Notes: a model not told the origin generated them from the sequence alone. Shown: positions 25,813 through 34,966, counted from the first letter of the stretch. The stretch: 38,290 nt of DNA from Rhodocyclaceae bacterium (GCA_030682175.1 JAUXOM010000132.1:1-38290), one strand, 5' to 3'. Program-made: numbers and translations.

Positions 25813-26619
25813 TCAGATCAGCCGCTTGCGCACCGCCGCCGTGATCCACTCGCTCACCACCACGGTAGCGAGAATGGCGATCAGCAGCATAGTCACCTTG
25901 GGCCAGGCCAGCACGCCCAGCGCGGCTTCGAGCTTGAGGCCGATGCCGCCGGCGCCGACCAGGCCGAGTACGGTGGATTCGCGGATGTTGATGTCCCAAC
26001 GGAAGACGCTGATGCCGGCCAGCGTCGGCATCACCTGCGGCGCCACGCCCCAGGCCATGACCTGGGCGCGACTGGCGCCGGTGGCCGCGATGGCTTCCAC
26101 CTGCGTTGCGTCGATTTCCTCGATGGATTCATACAGCAGCTTGCCGATGAAGCCGATCGAACGCAGCGCGATGGCGATGATGCCGGCGAGTACGCCGGGG
26201 CCGAGAATGGCCACCAGCAGCAGCGCCCAGATCAGCGAGTTGATCGAACGCGAGGCGGCAATGACGAACAGCGCGATGGGGCGCACGAAAATCCTGCTGG
26301 GCGTGGTATTGCGCGCGGCGAGGAAGGCGACGGGCGTGGCCAGCACGATGCCCAGCAAGGTGCCCAGGGTGGCGATGTTGAGCGTTTCCCACAAGGGCCA
26401 CCACAACTCGTGAATGTAGCTCCAGGCCGGGGGTAACATGCGGCCGCCAATGTCGGCGGCCTGTTTGGGCGCGTCGGTGACAAAGGCCCAGATCGTGTCC
26501 TGCGTCATGACCTGGAAGGCCCAGGAGGTGAAGGCCAGCGCCAGAACCCAAGCAGCAAAGACCGCCAGTTCGGCGCGCGGTGCGCGCTTGCGCCAGACGG
26601 CTACGGTTTCGTTGCTCAT
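25813..26619 (-). CDS. phnE: Phosphonate ABC transporter permease PhnE (second)
   Basis: 268 residues, membrane permease. [32 protein letters not shown] loop [25 protein letters not shown], and [18 protein letters not shown]. Its start overlaps the preceding permease by four bases. Last gene of the first importer. Confidence 0.93.
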   Translation of the reverse strand: MSNETVAVWRKRAPRAELAVFAAWVLALAFTSWAFQVMTQDTIWAFVTDAPKQAADIGGRMLPPAWSYIHELWWPLWETLNIATLGTLLGIVLATPVAFLAARNTTPSRIFVRPIALFVIAASRSINSLIWALLLVAILGPGVLAGIIAIALRSIGFIGKLLYESIEEIDATQVEAIAATGASRAQVMAWGVAPQVMPTLAGISVFRWDINIRESTVLGLVGAGGIGLKLEAALGVLAWPKVTMLLIAILATVVVSEWITAAVRKRLI

Positions 26620-27431
26620 TGGATGCGCGCCCGCAACATTCCGGAAAGGTATTCGGCGGCCATCACGATGGCGATGATGATGAGGATCACAGCGGCGGCC
26701 GTGTCGTATTCGTAGCGATCCATCGCCGTGTTGAGGGTGGCACCGATGCCGCCGGCGCCGACAATTCCGATCACTGCCGATTCGCGGAAATTGATGTCGA
26801 GGCGATACAGCGACAAGCCGATGAAGCGCGGCATGACCTGCGGGAACACAGCGAAATCGAGCCGCTGCAGGAAACCGGCGCCGGTGGCGCGCAATGCCTC
26901 CAGCGGCGCGGCGTCGGCCTCCTCGATGTCCTCGGCCAGCAATTTGGCCATGAAGCCGATCGTGGCGAATGTCAGGGTCAGGAAGCCGGCGAAGGGACCG
27001 AAACCAAACAGGGCCACCAGAAAGATGGCGACGATGATCTCGTTCAGCGTACGCGAAACGGCGATAAAGCCGCGACAGGCCAGATAGACCGGCGTCGGCG
27101 CGAGGTTGCGTGCGGCGCCCACCGCGACGGGGATCGACAGCGCGATGCCGAGCGCGGTCGATGTGATCGTCATGGTCAGGCTCTCACTGAATCCGGCGAG
27201 AATGTCGTTCCAGCGCGAGGTGAAATCGGGCTGTACGAAGGCGGCCACAAATCGCCCACCGCGTTCGAGGCCTTCCACGAGGCGCGCCCAATTGACTTCC
27301 AGTGACCCCAGCGCAAGCACGAGATACAGCACGGCCCCCAGCCACAGGGCCACGCGCCAGGCGGCACTCTCGATGAACGGCGGTTTTTTCCACTGTGTGG
27401 GGTAGGCCGTGGCGGCCAGTGCTTGCGTCAT
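26616..27431 (-). CDS. phnE: Phosphonate ABC transporter permease PhnE (first)
   Basis: 271 residues. [33 protein letters not shown] loop [25 protein letters not shown] and [18 protein letters not shown]. Overlaps both phnC and the next permease by four bases, so the importer is tightly coupled. Confidence 0.93.
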   Translation of the reverse strand: MTQALAATAYPTQWKKPPFIESAAWRVALWLGAVLYLVLALGSLEVNWARLVEGLERGGRFVAAFVQPDFTSRWNDILAGFSESLTMTITSTALGIALSIPVAVGAARNLAPTPVYLACRGFIAVSRTLNEIIVAIFLVALFGFGPFAGFLTLTFATIGFMAKLLAEDIEEADAAPLEALRATGAGFLQRLDFAVFPQVMPRFIGLSLYRLDINFRESAVIGIVGAGGIGATLNTAMDRYEYDTAAAVILIIIAIVMAAEYLSGMLRARIQ

Positions 27432-28273
27432 GCGGCGATGGCGACAAGCTTGGCTTCGTCGAGATGCTCGTCGTCCTGCGCTGCCTGCTGCATGCGGCGC
27501 GTGATCGCCGTCCAGTCCTCGTCGCCGTAGATGCTCGTCAGCACGTCGGTCGATACGTCGCCGGCCGGGCCGTCGAACACCACTTCTCCGGCACGCAGGC
27601 CGACGATGCGCGGCAGGAACTCGGTCGCCAGCACCACGTCGTGGATATTGACGATGGCTGCCAGCCCGTGTTCGCGACAGAGTTCCAGCAACAGGCGCAT
27701 GATCTGGCGCGACGTCTTGGGATCGAGACTGGCGGTCGGCTCATCGACCAACAGGAGGCGTGGATGCTGGATCAAGGCGCGGGCGATGCCGACGCGCTGG
27801 CGCTGGCCACCGGAGAGCGCATCGGCACGCTTGTTCTCCATGCCGGCCAACCCGACGCGATCAAGCAGGCGGTAAGCCGCCGCGATGTCCTCGCCAGGAA
27901 AGCGGCGAAACCAGCTGGCCCAGAAACCCACCGTGCCGAGCCGGCCGGAGAGCACATTCTCCATCACCGTCAGACGCTCGACCAGCGCGAATTCCTGGAA
28001 GATCATGCCGATCTGCCGCCGCTCGCGGCGCAGGGCGCCGCCCGACAAAGCGCCGATATCGGTTCCCGCCAGGCGGATTGCGCCCGCCGTCGGCTCGACC
28101 AGCCGGTTGATGCAGCGGATCAAGGTTGACTTGCCCGCGCCCGACGGGCCGATCAGCCCCAGCACCGCGCCGGGCGCCAGATCAAGATCAACACCCTTGA
28201 TCGCGAGATCGCCCGTCGGGTAGCGTTTCTCCAGTCCCCGGATTTCGAGCACCGGGGCAGGGCTTACTTGCAT
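27428..28273 (-). CDS. phnC: Phosphonate ABC transporter ATPase PhnC (first system)
   Basis: 281 residues. Walker [10 protein letters not shown], signature LSGGQRQR, Walker [15 protein letters not shown]-loop [10 protein letters not shown] 28273 lies within the end of phnD (10-base overlap). Order in this system is D-C-E-E, unlike the C-D-E-E of the second. Confidence 0.94.
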   Translation of the reverse strand: MQVSPAPVLEIRGLEKRYPTGDLAIKGVDLDLAPGAVLGLIGPSGAGKSTLIRCINRLVEPTAGAIRLAGTDIGALSGGALRRERRQIGMIFQEFALVERLTVMENVLSGRLGTVGFWASWFRRFPGEDIAAAYRLLDRVGLAGMENKRADALSGGQRQRVGIARALIQHPRLLLVDEPTASLDPKTSRQIMRLLLELCREHGLAAIVNIHDVVLATEFLPRIVGLRAGEVVFDGPAGDVSTDVLTSIYGDEDWTAITRRMQQAAQDDEHLDEAKLVAIAA

Positions 28274-29214
28274 GCGTAACTGACACCCATGGCACGGTCG
28301 ATATCGCGTACCACCTGCCAGTGCTGCTTGTAAGTGATGGGCATGAACTTCTCCATGGGCGGCTCGGCACTGTTGAATTCCTTGGCCATTTCCGTGCCTT
28401 CCCAGTTGAAGCTGAAGAAAGCCTCTTTCACCTTGGTGGCCAATTCCGGCTTGAGGTTATAGGCATGGCCATAGCCGGTCGTCGGGAAGGTCTGCGACTT
28501 GTAGATCACCTTGGTCGCCTCCGGCTTGACCGCACCGCGCGCTTCCATGCGCCCCTTGACAGAGTTGGCAATTGCGGCGGCGGGATAGTCCTTGTTCGCC
28601 ACACCAAGGATCGAGTTGTCGTGCTTGCCTGAGAAGACCGGGGTGTAATCCTTGCCGGCTTCCATCTTGAACTGGTCGCGCAACAGGGCGGAAGGCGCCT
28701 TGTAGCCGGAATTCGAGGTTTCCGAAGTGAAGGCCATCTTCTTGCCACGGATGTCCTCAACCTTCACGATGCCACTGCCCGGGTAGGTGATGATCTCCAT
28801 CTCATAACCGTAGCGGTTGTCCTTCGAGGCCATCATGGCGAAGGGCACGAAGCCGGCGCAATTCACCGCCAGCGGGTTGGAACCCGTGTTGAAGCCCGCC
28901 ACATGCAGGCGACCGGCGCGCATCGCCTCGATCTGGGCGGCGTTCGACTGCACGGGGAAGAACTGCACCTTCTTGCCTGTTACCTTGGCCAGATGCTGGA
29001 TGAAACCATCCCAGACCTTGGCGTAGACGGACGGGTCTTCCACGGGGGTATAGGCAAAAACCAGCGTGGGGGGATCGATCTGTTCCGCCGCCGGCGGGGT
29101 ATCGGCGACCATATCGCCGTCCTTGTCGACATAACGGGCATCCATGGCATGCACCTGGACGGCAAACAGGGATGACAGCAGCAAAGGCAGGAATTGGCGG
29201 GTGGGGAATCGCAT
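28264..29214 (-). CDS. phnD: Phosphonate-binding periplasmic protein PhnD (first system)
   Basis: 316 residues. Signal peptide [20 protein letters not shown], probably cut after VHA. Then [50 protein letters not shown] and [21 protein letters not shown], the phosphate/phosphite/phosphonate-binding PhnD family. Distant from the second PhnD. A 211-base gap separates it from the divergent HAD gene and should hold its promoter; no certain Pho box was found there. Confidence 0.93.
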   Translation of the reverse strand: MRFPTRQFLPLLLSSLFAVQVHAMDARYVDKDGDMVADTPPAAEQIDPPTLVFAYTPVEDPSVYAKVWDGFIQHLAKVTGKKVQFFPVQSNAAQIEAMRAGRLHVAGFNTGSNPLAVNCAGFVPFAMMASKDNRYGYEMEIITYPGSGIVKVEDIRGKKMAFTSETSNSGYKAPSALLRDQFKMEAGKDYTPVFSGKHDNSILGVANKDYPAAAIANSVKGRMEARGAVKPEATKVIYKSQTFPTTGYGHAYNLKPELATKVKEAFFSFNWEGTEMAKEFNSAEPPMEKFMPITYKQHWQVVRDIDRAMGVSYACK

Positions 29215-29425
29215 GTCGGGCTCCGGTTATTGGAAACCGGCAACGGTAAGTCACAAGTGTTTCAGTTTGATGGCGAATGGATGACACCGTGCGGTCACAC
29301 AAGCTTCGCGCCATGGCTGCTTGTGCCGACTTGCCAAGCAGATTGAAGACGGCGATGCCCTTGTTAAACCGGAAGTAACAATTGCCATTCATCATGGCGA
29401 ACATTCATCACTCAGGAATTACGTC

Positions 29426-30124
29426 ATGACACCTCCTTACACCTTGGCCGAAAGTGCCCAGGCCATCGTCTTCGATCTCGATGGTACCTTGGTGGATACT
29501 TTCGATGACCTCGCTCTGGCGCTTGATGACGCGCTGTGCGAATTCGATCTGCCCCCCGCCCCACGGGACGTTGTGCTGGCCGACATCCATCGCGGACTGG
29601 ACGAGACCGCACGCGCCATATTGCATCGCTACGGCACAGCGCCTGCCGTGCATGAAGGCGTGATCGCCGCCTACCGCAAGCATTACCGCCGGCGCGCCCA
29701 TGCCGTATCGCGGCTGTATCCCGGCGTGGCGGAATTTCTCGCCCTCACCTGGCAGCGTGGCTGCCCCATGGCGGTGTGCACCAACAAGCTCACCGCCGAT
29801 GCCAGGGAGCTGCTGGCTCTGCTGGGCATCGACGGATTCTTTGCCGAAGTGACCGGCATCGATGCCGGGGGCCAGGCCAAGCCAGCCCCGGAACCCCTCT
29901 GGCTGACGATCCGTCTCCTTGGCAGCAGCCCTGACGTGACCCTCTTCGTCGGTGACAGCGAGATCGACGCGCAATGCGCGAAGAACGCCGGAGTGACATT
30001 CCTGCTGCATGACGCAGGCTTTGGCCCGGAGGCGGCTGCCGCCATCGGCTGCGCAGGCCGGTTCCAAGCGTATGCGGAACTTCATGAGCGGAAATCGGCC
30101 GGGACACAGGCTATAGCCGTCTGA
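29426..30124 (+). CDS. HAD-family phosphatase, phosphoglycolate-phosphatase-like
   Basis: 232 residues. Motif I FDLDGTLVDTFDDLALALDDAL, motif II CTNK, motif III lysine near KPAPEPLW, motif IV FVGDSEIDAQCAKNAG. This is the Gph-like subfamily. It lacks the FDxAGTT of phosphonoacetaldehyde hydrolase, so it is not PhnX. It is the only plus-strand gene within the phn block. ATG 29426 places motif I at residue 16. Possible role: hydrolysis of a phosphorylated product of phosphonate breakdown; inference only. Confidence 0.88.
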   Translation: MTPPYTLAESAQAIVFDLDGTLVDTFDDLALALDDALCEFDLPPAPRDVVLADIHRGLDETARAILHRYGTAPAVHEGVIAAYRKHYRRRAHAVSRLYPGVAEFLALTWQRGCPMAVCTNKLTADARELLALLGIDGFFAEVTGIDAGGQAKPAPEPLWLTIRLLGSSPDVTLFVGDSEIDAQCAKNAGVTFLLHDAGFGPEAAAAIGCAGRFQAYAELHERKSAGTQAIAV

Positions 30125-30131
30125 TCGCAAA

Positions 30132-30180
30132 AAAGTCGGCGCTGCCGGGACGGCGGTCGGGGTTTCGCAAAGCACTGCTT
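30132..30180 (+). repeat. Dispersed repeat, copy H, extended 49-bp form
   Basis: Same 49 bp as copy G with one change. It lies seven bases after the stop of the HAD gene, and its last base is the last base of the stop codon of the minus-strand EEP gene. It thus fills the whole space between two convergent genes. The hairpin seen at copy G is broken here. Confidence 0.85.
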
Positions 30181-30938
30181 CAGCGAAAACTCGCGCTGAC
30201 GCCGCAGTGGTCGCTCGCCAGCACGCCGGTTGCCGGGTCTGGTCCGTCGAGGACGACGCTGGCCCCGGTCTCGACCAGCCGGCTGTCGGCCCGGATCAGG
30301 ATGTGGTCCAGATCGCGGCTTGCGCCTGCGGTGCGGAAGGTGCGTTTGTCCGGCACGCTGGCGCAGGCATCGCGCCAAGCTCCGGCTGTCGTCAGGAAAG
30401 CGTGCATTGCGGGCGTGTCGAGTCCGGCATTGAAGTCGCCGCAGACCAGGGCCAGGTCGGCGGCGGCGGTCAGCCAGGGATGCTTGAGCAGGCAGGCCAG
30501 TTGCTGCTGTCGCAGGGCACCATCGTCCAGATGGGTCAGATGGATATTGCCGAGGACGATCTGTCGCCCGTTCCAATGCAGGCGCAGCAGTTGGGCCGAG
30601 CGGCCGCCGTCTGCCGCGTTCGACGGTAGCGGCAGGTGGTGTTCCGCCGCGATGGGCAGGCGGCTGAGGACGGCGAGGCCGGAGTGGCTGTCGAACGACT
30701 GGCTACCGACCGTACGCGGCTTGCGCCGTTCGGGCAGGAAGGCCAGGCCCATGCCGAGATGGCGGGCGAGCCGGGCTGCGGTGTCGTGGCGGCCATCGAC
30801 GCTGGCGAACGACTCCTGCAGCGCCACCACGTCCGGCGTCAGCGCCGCCAGTTGGCGTTCCAGAACGTCCATGCGGGCGCCATAGTCGCCAGCGCATTTC
30901 CAGGTGTTGATGCTGACCAGCCGCAGGCACTCGGCCAT
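30180..30938 (-). CDS. Endonuclease/exonuclease/phosphatase (EEP) family hydrolase
   Basis: 252 residues. Motifs: SINTWKC at the start, ALQES (metal Glu), NIHLTHL, CGDFNAG, and the C-terminal LDHILI and SDHCGVSASF. This is a metal-dependent phosphodiesterase/phosphomonoesterase fold. No signal peptide. It is six bases after fosX and the last gene of the phnG operon. phnP, the usual cyclic-phosphodiesterase of the C-P lyase pathway, is missing here, so EEP may replace it; this is an inference. Confidence 0.88.
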   Translation of the reverse strand: MAECLRLVSINTWKCAGDYGARMDVLERQLAALTPDVVALQESFASVDGRHDTAARLARHLGMGLAFLPERRKPRTVGSQSFDSHSGLAVLSRLPIAAEHHLPLPSNAADGGRSAQLLRLHWNGRQIVLGNIHLTHLDDGALRQQQLACLLKHPWLTAAADLALVCGDFNAGLDTPAMHAFLTTAGAWRDACASVPDKRTFRTAGASRDLDHILIRADSRLVETGASVVLDGPDPATGVLASDHCGVSASFR

Positions 30939-30944
30939 GGGCGC

Positions 30945-31349
30945 TCAAGCGCTGGCGTAGCGGGCCAGACGCTGGTCGAGCGTGCCGGTGTGCAGCTCGA
31001 ACAGATGGTTGTCGAAATCGTGGAAGTAGAGCGAGCGCCCTTCGCCATCGACGCGGGGGCGCGGCGGCCGGAAATCCACCCCGGCGGCGGCGATGCGCGC
31101 GGCGCAGGCGTCGAAGTCGGCCTCGTCGATCTTGAAGGCGACGTGGCGGTAGCTGCGCTCGGCCAGGCTTTCGCCCTGCATCAGCGCGATCCAGAGATCG
31201 CCGATCAGCAGGAACTTCTCCGGCGCGAGGGAAAAGCCCTGCGGGCCGCTGTCATAGACTTCCCGCGCATCCAGCACCTGCGCGAACAGGCGCGCCGTGC
31301 GGGCGATGTCCTGCACCACGAAGGTAAGGTGACTGAGGCCTTCGATCAT
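30945..31349 (-). CDS. fosX: FosX-type fosfomycin hydrolase (glyoxalase/VOC fold)
   Basis: 134 residues, closely like Listeria FosX. The metal ligands His7 (LSHLTF), His69 (YRHVAF) and Glu118 (LFELHTG) and the catalytic base Glu44 (PEKFLLI) agree with FosX numbering. FosX opens the fosfomycin epoxide with water, using Mn2+. Location in a C-P lyase operon is as in Mesorhizobium loti, where FosX was proposed to have an original role in phosphonate metabolism. Two bases separate it from phnM. Whether this one gives fosfomycin resistance cannot be told from sequence. Confidence 0.93.
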   Translation of the reverse strand: MIEGLSHLTFVVQDIARTARLFAQVLDAREVYDSGPQGFSLAPEKFLLIGDLWIALMQGESLAERSYRHVAFKIDEADFDACAARIAAAGVDFRPPRPRVDGEGRSLYFHDFDNHLFELHTGTLDQRLARYASA

Positions 31350-31351
31350 GT

Positions 31352-32494
31352 TCAGGCGGCGCGCTGTCCATTCACCCAGATCATGAGCGGATGCGGAATG
31401 TGTTCGCTTTCGCGCACCCGCACCAGATCGGCGCGCAGGCCGGGGGCGATTTCGCCGCGGTCGCTCAGGTTCGCCATCCGCGCCGGGTTTTTCGTCACTG
31501 TCGCCACCGCCTGCGGCAAGCTCCAGCCGGCCTGGTCGCGCAGCAGGAAAGCGGCGTAGAGCAGGCTGGCCGGCACATAGTCGGAGGACAGCGCATCGAG
31601 CAGGTCGTGCCGCGCCAGGTCGGCGGCGGCGACGTTGCCGGAATGGGAGCCGCCGCGCACCACATTGGGCGCGCCCATCATGATGCCGATGCCGTTCGCG
31701 CGGGCGGCGCGGGCGGCCTCGACGGTGGTGGGAAATTCGGATATCGACACGCCGTCGGCAACGGCTTCATCCACATGCGCGGCGGTGGTGTCGTCGTGGC
31801 TGGCGACGGCGATGCCGCGTGCGCGGGCGAAGCCGACGATGCTGCGCCGGTTGGGCACGGCATTGCGTGCTTGCAGGGCCATCAGCTCGACGATCACGGA
31901 CTGCAGCTTGGCTTCGTCCCAGTGGGCGCTCTTTTGCGTGTAGATGCGGAACTTGTCGACATTGGTCCACTGCCGCTGGCCCGGCGTATGGTCCATGATC
32001 GACAGCAGCTTGAGCAGGGGCTCGTCGAGCAGCGGCGTCAGTTCGTCGATCACGTCGTCGGCGGCGATTTCGCAGCGCAGGTGCAGCAGGTGGTCGACAC
32101 GCATCAGGCGGGCATCGATACCCTGGCGGATGGCCTGGATGATGGGGGCGATGGCCAGCGGCTTGGCGGCCTTCGCCTCCACCTCGCCGATGCGGATGGA
32201 ATCGAAGACAGTGGTGATGCCGGCGGCGGCCACCTGGGCGTCATGGATCAGCATGGCCGAGAGCAGCGGCCACTCGACGCCGGGGCGCGGCATCATGTGC
32301 TTTTCCATGTTGTCGGTGTGCAGTTCGACGAGGCCGGGAATCAGGTAGTCGCCTTCGCAATCGATGGCGCCCGGCACGGCGCTGGCGCCGCTGGAGATAG
32401 CGGCGATGCGGCCGTCGGCCACCTGCACGGTGCCGGTGAAGACTTCGTCGGCAGTGACGATCCGGGCGTTGGTCAGGGTCAGGGTGCGGGTCAT
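31352..32494 (-). CDS. phnM: PhnM, ribose-1-phosphonate triphosphate diphosphatase
   Basis: 380-residue amidohydrolase-superfamily enzyme that removes pyrophosphate from alkylphosphonate-ribose triphosphate in the C-P lyase pathway. It has the metal motif GLVELHTDNMEKHMMPRPGV, then SIMDHTPGQRQW and SHDDTTAAHVDEA. ATG 32494 overlaps the phnL stop by four bases. The frame extends to 32761 without homology. Confidence 0.96.
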   Translation of the reverse strand: MTRTLTLTNARIVTADEVFTGTVQVADGRIAAISSGASAVPGAIDCEGDYLIPGLVELHTDNMEKHMMPRPGVEWPLLSAMLIHDAQVAAAGITTVFDSIRIGEVEAKAAKPLAIAPIIQAIRQGIDARLMRVDHLLHLRCEIAADDVIDELTPLLDEPLLKLLSIMDHTPGQRQWTNVDKFRIYTQKSAHWDEAKLQSVIVELMALQARNAVPNRRSIVGFARARGIAVASHDDTTAAHVDEAVADGVSISEFPTTVEAARAARANGIGIMMGAPNVVRGGSHSGNVAAADLARHDLLDALSSDYVPASLLYAAFLLRDQAGWSLPQAVATVTKNPARMANLSDRGEIAPGLRADLVRVRESEHIPHPLMIWVNGQRAA

Positions 32495-33195
32495 GCGGCA
32501 AGCTCCAGAAGTTGCGCCTCGACCGCGAACAGGCGCGTGGCCAGGCGGTCGCGGATGGCGGGATCGTGAAAAATGCCGACCACGGCGGCGCCACGCTGAC
32601 GGGCCTCGTCGACCAGTTGGGCAACGCGACCGGCATTGGCCACGTCGAGGGATGCGGTGGGTTCGTCGAGCAGCAGCACGGGTTTTTCGGCGATCAGGCC
32701 ACGGGCGATGTTCACCCGCTGCTGCTCGCCGCCGGAGAACGTCGCCGGCGGCAGGGACCACAGGCGCTGCGGCAGGTGCAAGCGGTCCAGCAGCTCTGCC
32801 GCGCGCTCGCGGGCGGCGGCGGCATCGGTCCCCAGTTCGCGCAGGGGTTCGGCCACCACGTCGAGCGTGGAAACGCGGGGAATCACGCGCAGGAACTGGC
32901 TGACATAGCCCAGGCTCTTGCGCCGCACGGCGAGGATGTCGCGCGGCGTCGCGCGGGCCAGGTCCACCCAGCGACCTTCATGGCGAATGCGGATGCTGCC
33001 GGCGCTGGCCAGGTAGTTGCCGTAGAGGCAGCGCAGCAGCGTGCTCTTGCCGGCGCCCGAAGGGCCGGCCAGGGCGACGCATTCGCCGGCCGCCACATCG
33101 AGGGATACGTTCTCCAGCACGGGAATCCGCGCCTCGTCGCGATGGTGGAGAACGAAGGTCTTGGCCAGACCCCGGACGTTGATCAAGGTGTTCAT
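32491..33195 (-). CDS. phnL: PhnL, C-P lyase ABC-type ATPase
   Basis: 234 residues. Walker [10 protein letters not shown], signature FSGGEQQR, Walker [13 protein letters not shown]. Needed for the first (ribosylation) step together with PhnGHI. ATG 33195 is used because AGGAG precedes it by seven bases; a TTG at 33201 is less likely. Confidence 0.95.
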   Translation of the reverse strand: MNTLINVRGLAKTFVLHHRDEARIPVLENVSLDVAAGECVALAGPSGAGKSTLLRCLYGNYLASAGSIRIRHEGRWVDLARATPRDILAVRRKSLGYVSQFLRVIPRVSTLDVVAEPLRELGTDAAAARERAAELLDRLHLPQRLWSLPPATFSGGEQQRVNIARGLIAEKPVLLLDEPTASLDVANAGRVAQLVDEARQRGAAVVGIFHDPAIRDRLATRLFAVEAQLLELAA

Positions 33196-33204
33196 GGACA
33201 ACTC

Positions 33205-33975
33205 CTATACCTGCAAGACGGAAGACACCAGCAACTGGGTGTAGGGATGCTGGGGATCGTCCAGCACCTGGTCGGTCAGTCCGGTTTCCACCACCCGGCC
33301 CCGGCGCATCACCAGCAGGCGATGCCCCAGCAGGCGGGCAACGGCGAGGTCGTGGGTGACGATCACTGCGGCGAGACCCAGATCGGTGACCAGCTCGCGC
33401 ATCAGGTCGAGCAGCCGCGCCTGTACCGAAACATCGAGGCCGGCGGTGGGCTCGTCCATGAACACCAGGCGCGGCCGGGTGACGAGGTTGCGGGCGATTT
33501 GCAGGCGCTGCTGCATGCCGCCGGAAAATCCCGTGGGCAGTTCGTCGAGGCGGGCCGGATCGAGTTCCACCCGCGCCAGCCAGTCGCTGGCGGTGGCGCG
33601 GATCTGGCCGTAATGGCGGGCGCCGGTGGCCATCAGCCGTTCGCCGACATTGGCGCCGGCGCTGACGTTCATGCGCAGTCCGTCGCGCGGATTCTGTTCG
33701 ACGAAGCCCCAGTCGGTGCGCAGCAGCCAGCGCCGCTCGGCTTCGGAAAGCTCGGCCAGGTCCACCAGGCCCCGGCCGGTGATCTGGTAACGGACATGGC
33801 CGGCGTCCGCCGCCAATCGCGTCGACAGCAGTTTCAGCAGGGTGGATTTGCCCGACCCCGATTCGCCAACTACCGCCAGCACTTCGCCGGGATACAGATC
33901 GAAGCCGACATCGGCGCAGCCGATGTGCTCGCCGAAGCGTTTCGACAGGCCTTCTACGCGCAGCAAGGGATTCAT
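33205..33975 (-). CDS. phnK: PhnK, C-P lyase-complex ABC-type ATPase
   Basis: 256 residues. Walker A GESGSGKST, signature FSGGMQQR, Walker B VFMDEPTAGLDV, and the PhnK-typical GFVEQNPRDGLRM. PhnK binds the PhnGHIJ core. ATG 33975 and its GGAGG are inside the right copy of a 17-bp duplication that brackets a repeat element between phnJ and phnK. Confidence 0.96.
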   Translation of the reverse strand: MNPLLRVEGLSKRFGEHIGCADVGFDLYPGEVLAVVGESGSGKSTLLKLLSTRLAADAGHVRYQITGRGLVDLAELSEAERRWLLRTDWGFVEQNPRDGLRMNVSAGANVGERLMATGARHYGQIRATASDWLARVELDPARLDELPTGFSGGMQQRLQIARNLVTRPRLVFMDEPTAGLDVSVQARLLDLMRELVTDLGLAAVIVTHDLAVARLLGHRLLVMRRGRVVETGLTDQVLDDPQHPYTQLLVSSVLQV

Positions 33976-33986
33976 GTCGCCTCCGC

Positions 33987-34085
33987 CGGGCCGCCCCAAG
34001 AAGGCGACGGTGTTTCCCGGAAGCCGCATCGCGGCTGAACCAGTGTCACCCCCTTTCGCGGAAAGGGGGTTGGGGGGATTGTCGT
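33987..34085 (-). repeat. 99-bp element between phnJ and phnK, bounded by 17-bp direct repeats
   Basis: The exact 17 bp ATTCATGTCGCCTCCGC stands at 33970-33986 and again at 34086-34102. Between them is a 99-bp stretch with a strong hairpin (CCCCCTTTC-GCG-GAAAGGGGG) and a GGGCCGCCCCAAG block, similar in layout to the 78-bp element before nifD and nifS. On the minus strand each 17-bp copy contains GGAGG and ATG, so the first copy opens a 39-codon frame overlapping the phnJ stop. Confidence 0.85.
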
Positions 34086-34087
34086 AT

Positions 34088-34966
34088 TCATGTCGCCTCC
34101 GCAGGAATAGGGCTTTGCGAGCCGGTATGGCCGGCGCCCTGGCGCGTCTTGCAGTAGTCGGAATCGGAGCAGACGAACATGCGCCCGCCGGCGTCGTCGA
34201 GCACCACTTCGTCGAGGAAGCTGTCCGCGGTGCCGCACAGGGCGCAGGGCTCGTCCCAGCGCTGGACGCTGAAGGGATGGTCCTCGAAATCCAGGCTCTC
34301 GACCCGGGTGTAGGGCGGGATGGCATAGACGCGTTTTTCGCGGCCGGCGCCGAAAAGTTGCAGGGCAGGGTTCATGTGCAGCTTGGGGTTGTCGAATTTC
34401 GGAATCGGCGAAGGCGCCATCAGGTAGCGGCCATTGACCAGCACCGGGTAGTCGTAGGTGCTGGCGATGTGACCATAGCGGGCGATGTCCTCGTAGAGCT
34501 TGACGTGCATCAGCCCGTAGTCGGCCAACGCGTGCAGCTTGCGCGTCACCGCCTCGCGCGGTTCGAGCCGGCCCAGCGGTTCGGGCAGCGGCACCTGGTA
34601 CACCATGATCTGATGCTCGCCCAGAGGTTTTTCCGGAATGCGGTGGCGAGTCTGGATGATGCTGGCTTCGCCGGTGCTGTCGGTGGTGGCGACGCCGGCG
34701 GTCTGGGCGAAGAAGCGGCGGATATTGACCGCATTGGTGGTGTCGTCCGAACCCTGGTCGATGACCTTGAGCACATCGCTGCGGCCGAGTATCGAGGCCG
34801 TGACCTGGATGCCGCCGGTGCCCCAGCCGTAGGGCAGCGGCATCTCGCGGCTGCCGAAGGGCACCTGATAGCCGGGGATGGCGACGGCCTTGAGCAGGGC
34901 GCGGCGGATCATGCGCTTGGTCTGCTCGTCGAGATAGGCGAAGTTGTAGCCGGCGACGGTGTTCAT
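34088..34966 (-). CDS. phnJ: PhnJ, radical-SAM carbon-phosphorus lyase
   Basis: Breaks the C-P bond of alkylphosphonate-ribose phosphate, releasing the alkane and a 1,2-cyclic phosphate. 292 residues. Unusual cluster motif CALC, 21 residues, C, five residues, C (CX2CX21CX5C) is exact. Gly32 (AIPGYQVPF), the glycyl-radical site, is in place. The start overlaps the phnI stop by ATGA. The last residues QSPIPAEAT end in the duplicated 17-bp segment. Confidence 0.97.
   Translation of the reverse strand: MNTVAGYNFAYLDEQTKRMIRRALLKAVAIPGYQVPFGSREMPLPYGWGTGGIQVTASILGRSDVLKVIDQGSDDTTNAVNIRRFFAQTAGVATTDSTGEASIIQTRHRIPEKPLGEHQIMVYQVPLPEPLGRLEPREAVTRKLHALADYGLMHVKLYEDIARYGHIASTYDYPVLVNGRYLMAPSPIPKFDNPKLHMNPALQLFGAGREKRVYAIPPYTRVESLDFEDHPFSVQRWDEPCALCGTADSFLDEVVLDDAGGRMFVCSDSDYCKTRQGAGHTGSQSPIPAEAT

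Noticed and set aside
29426-30124. HAD gene as phosphonoacetaldehyde hydrolase (phnX)
   Set aside because: Motif I is DLDGT, not the DxAGT of PhnX, and the Schiff-base lysine context is not seen.
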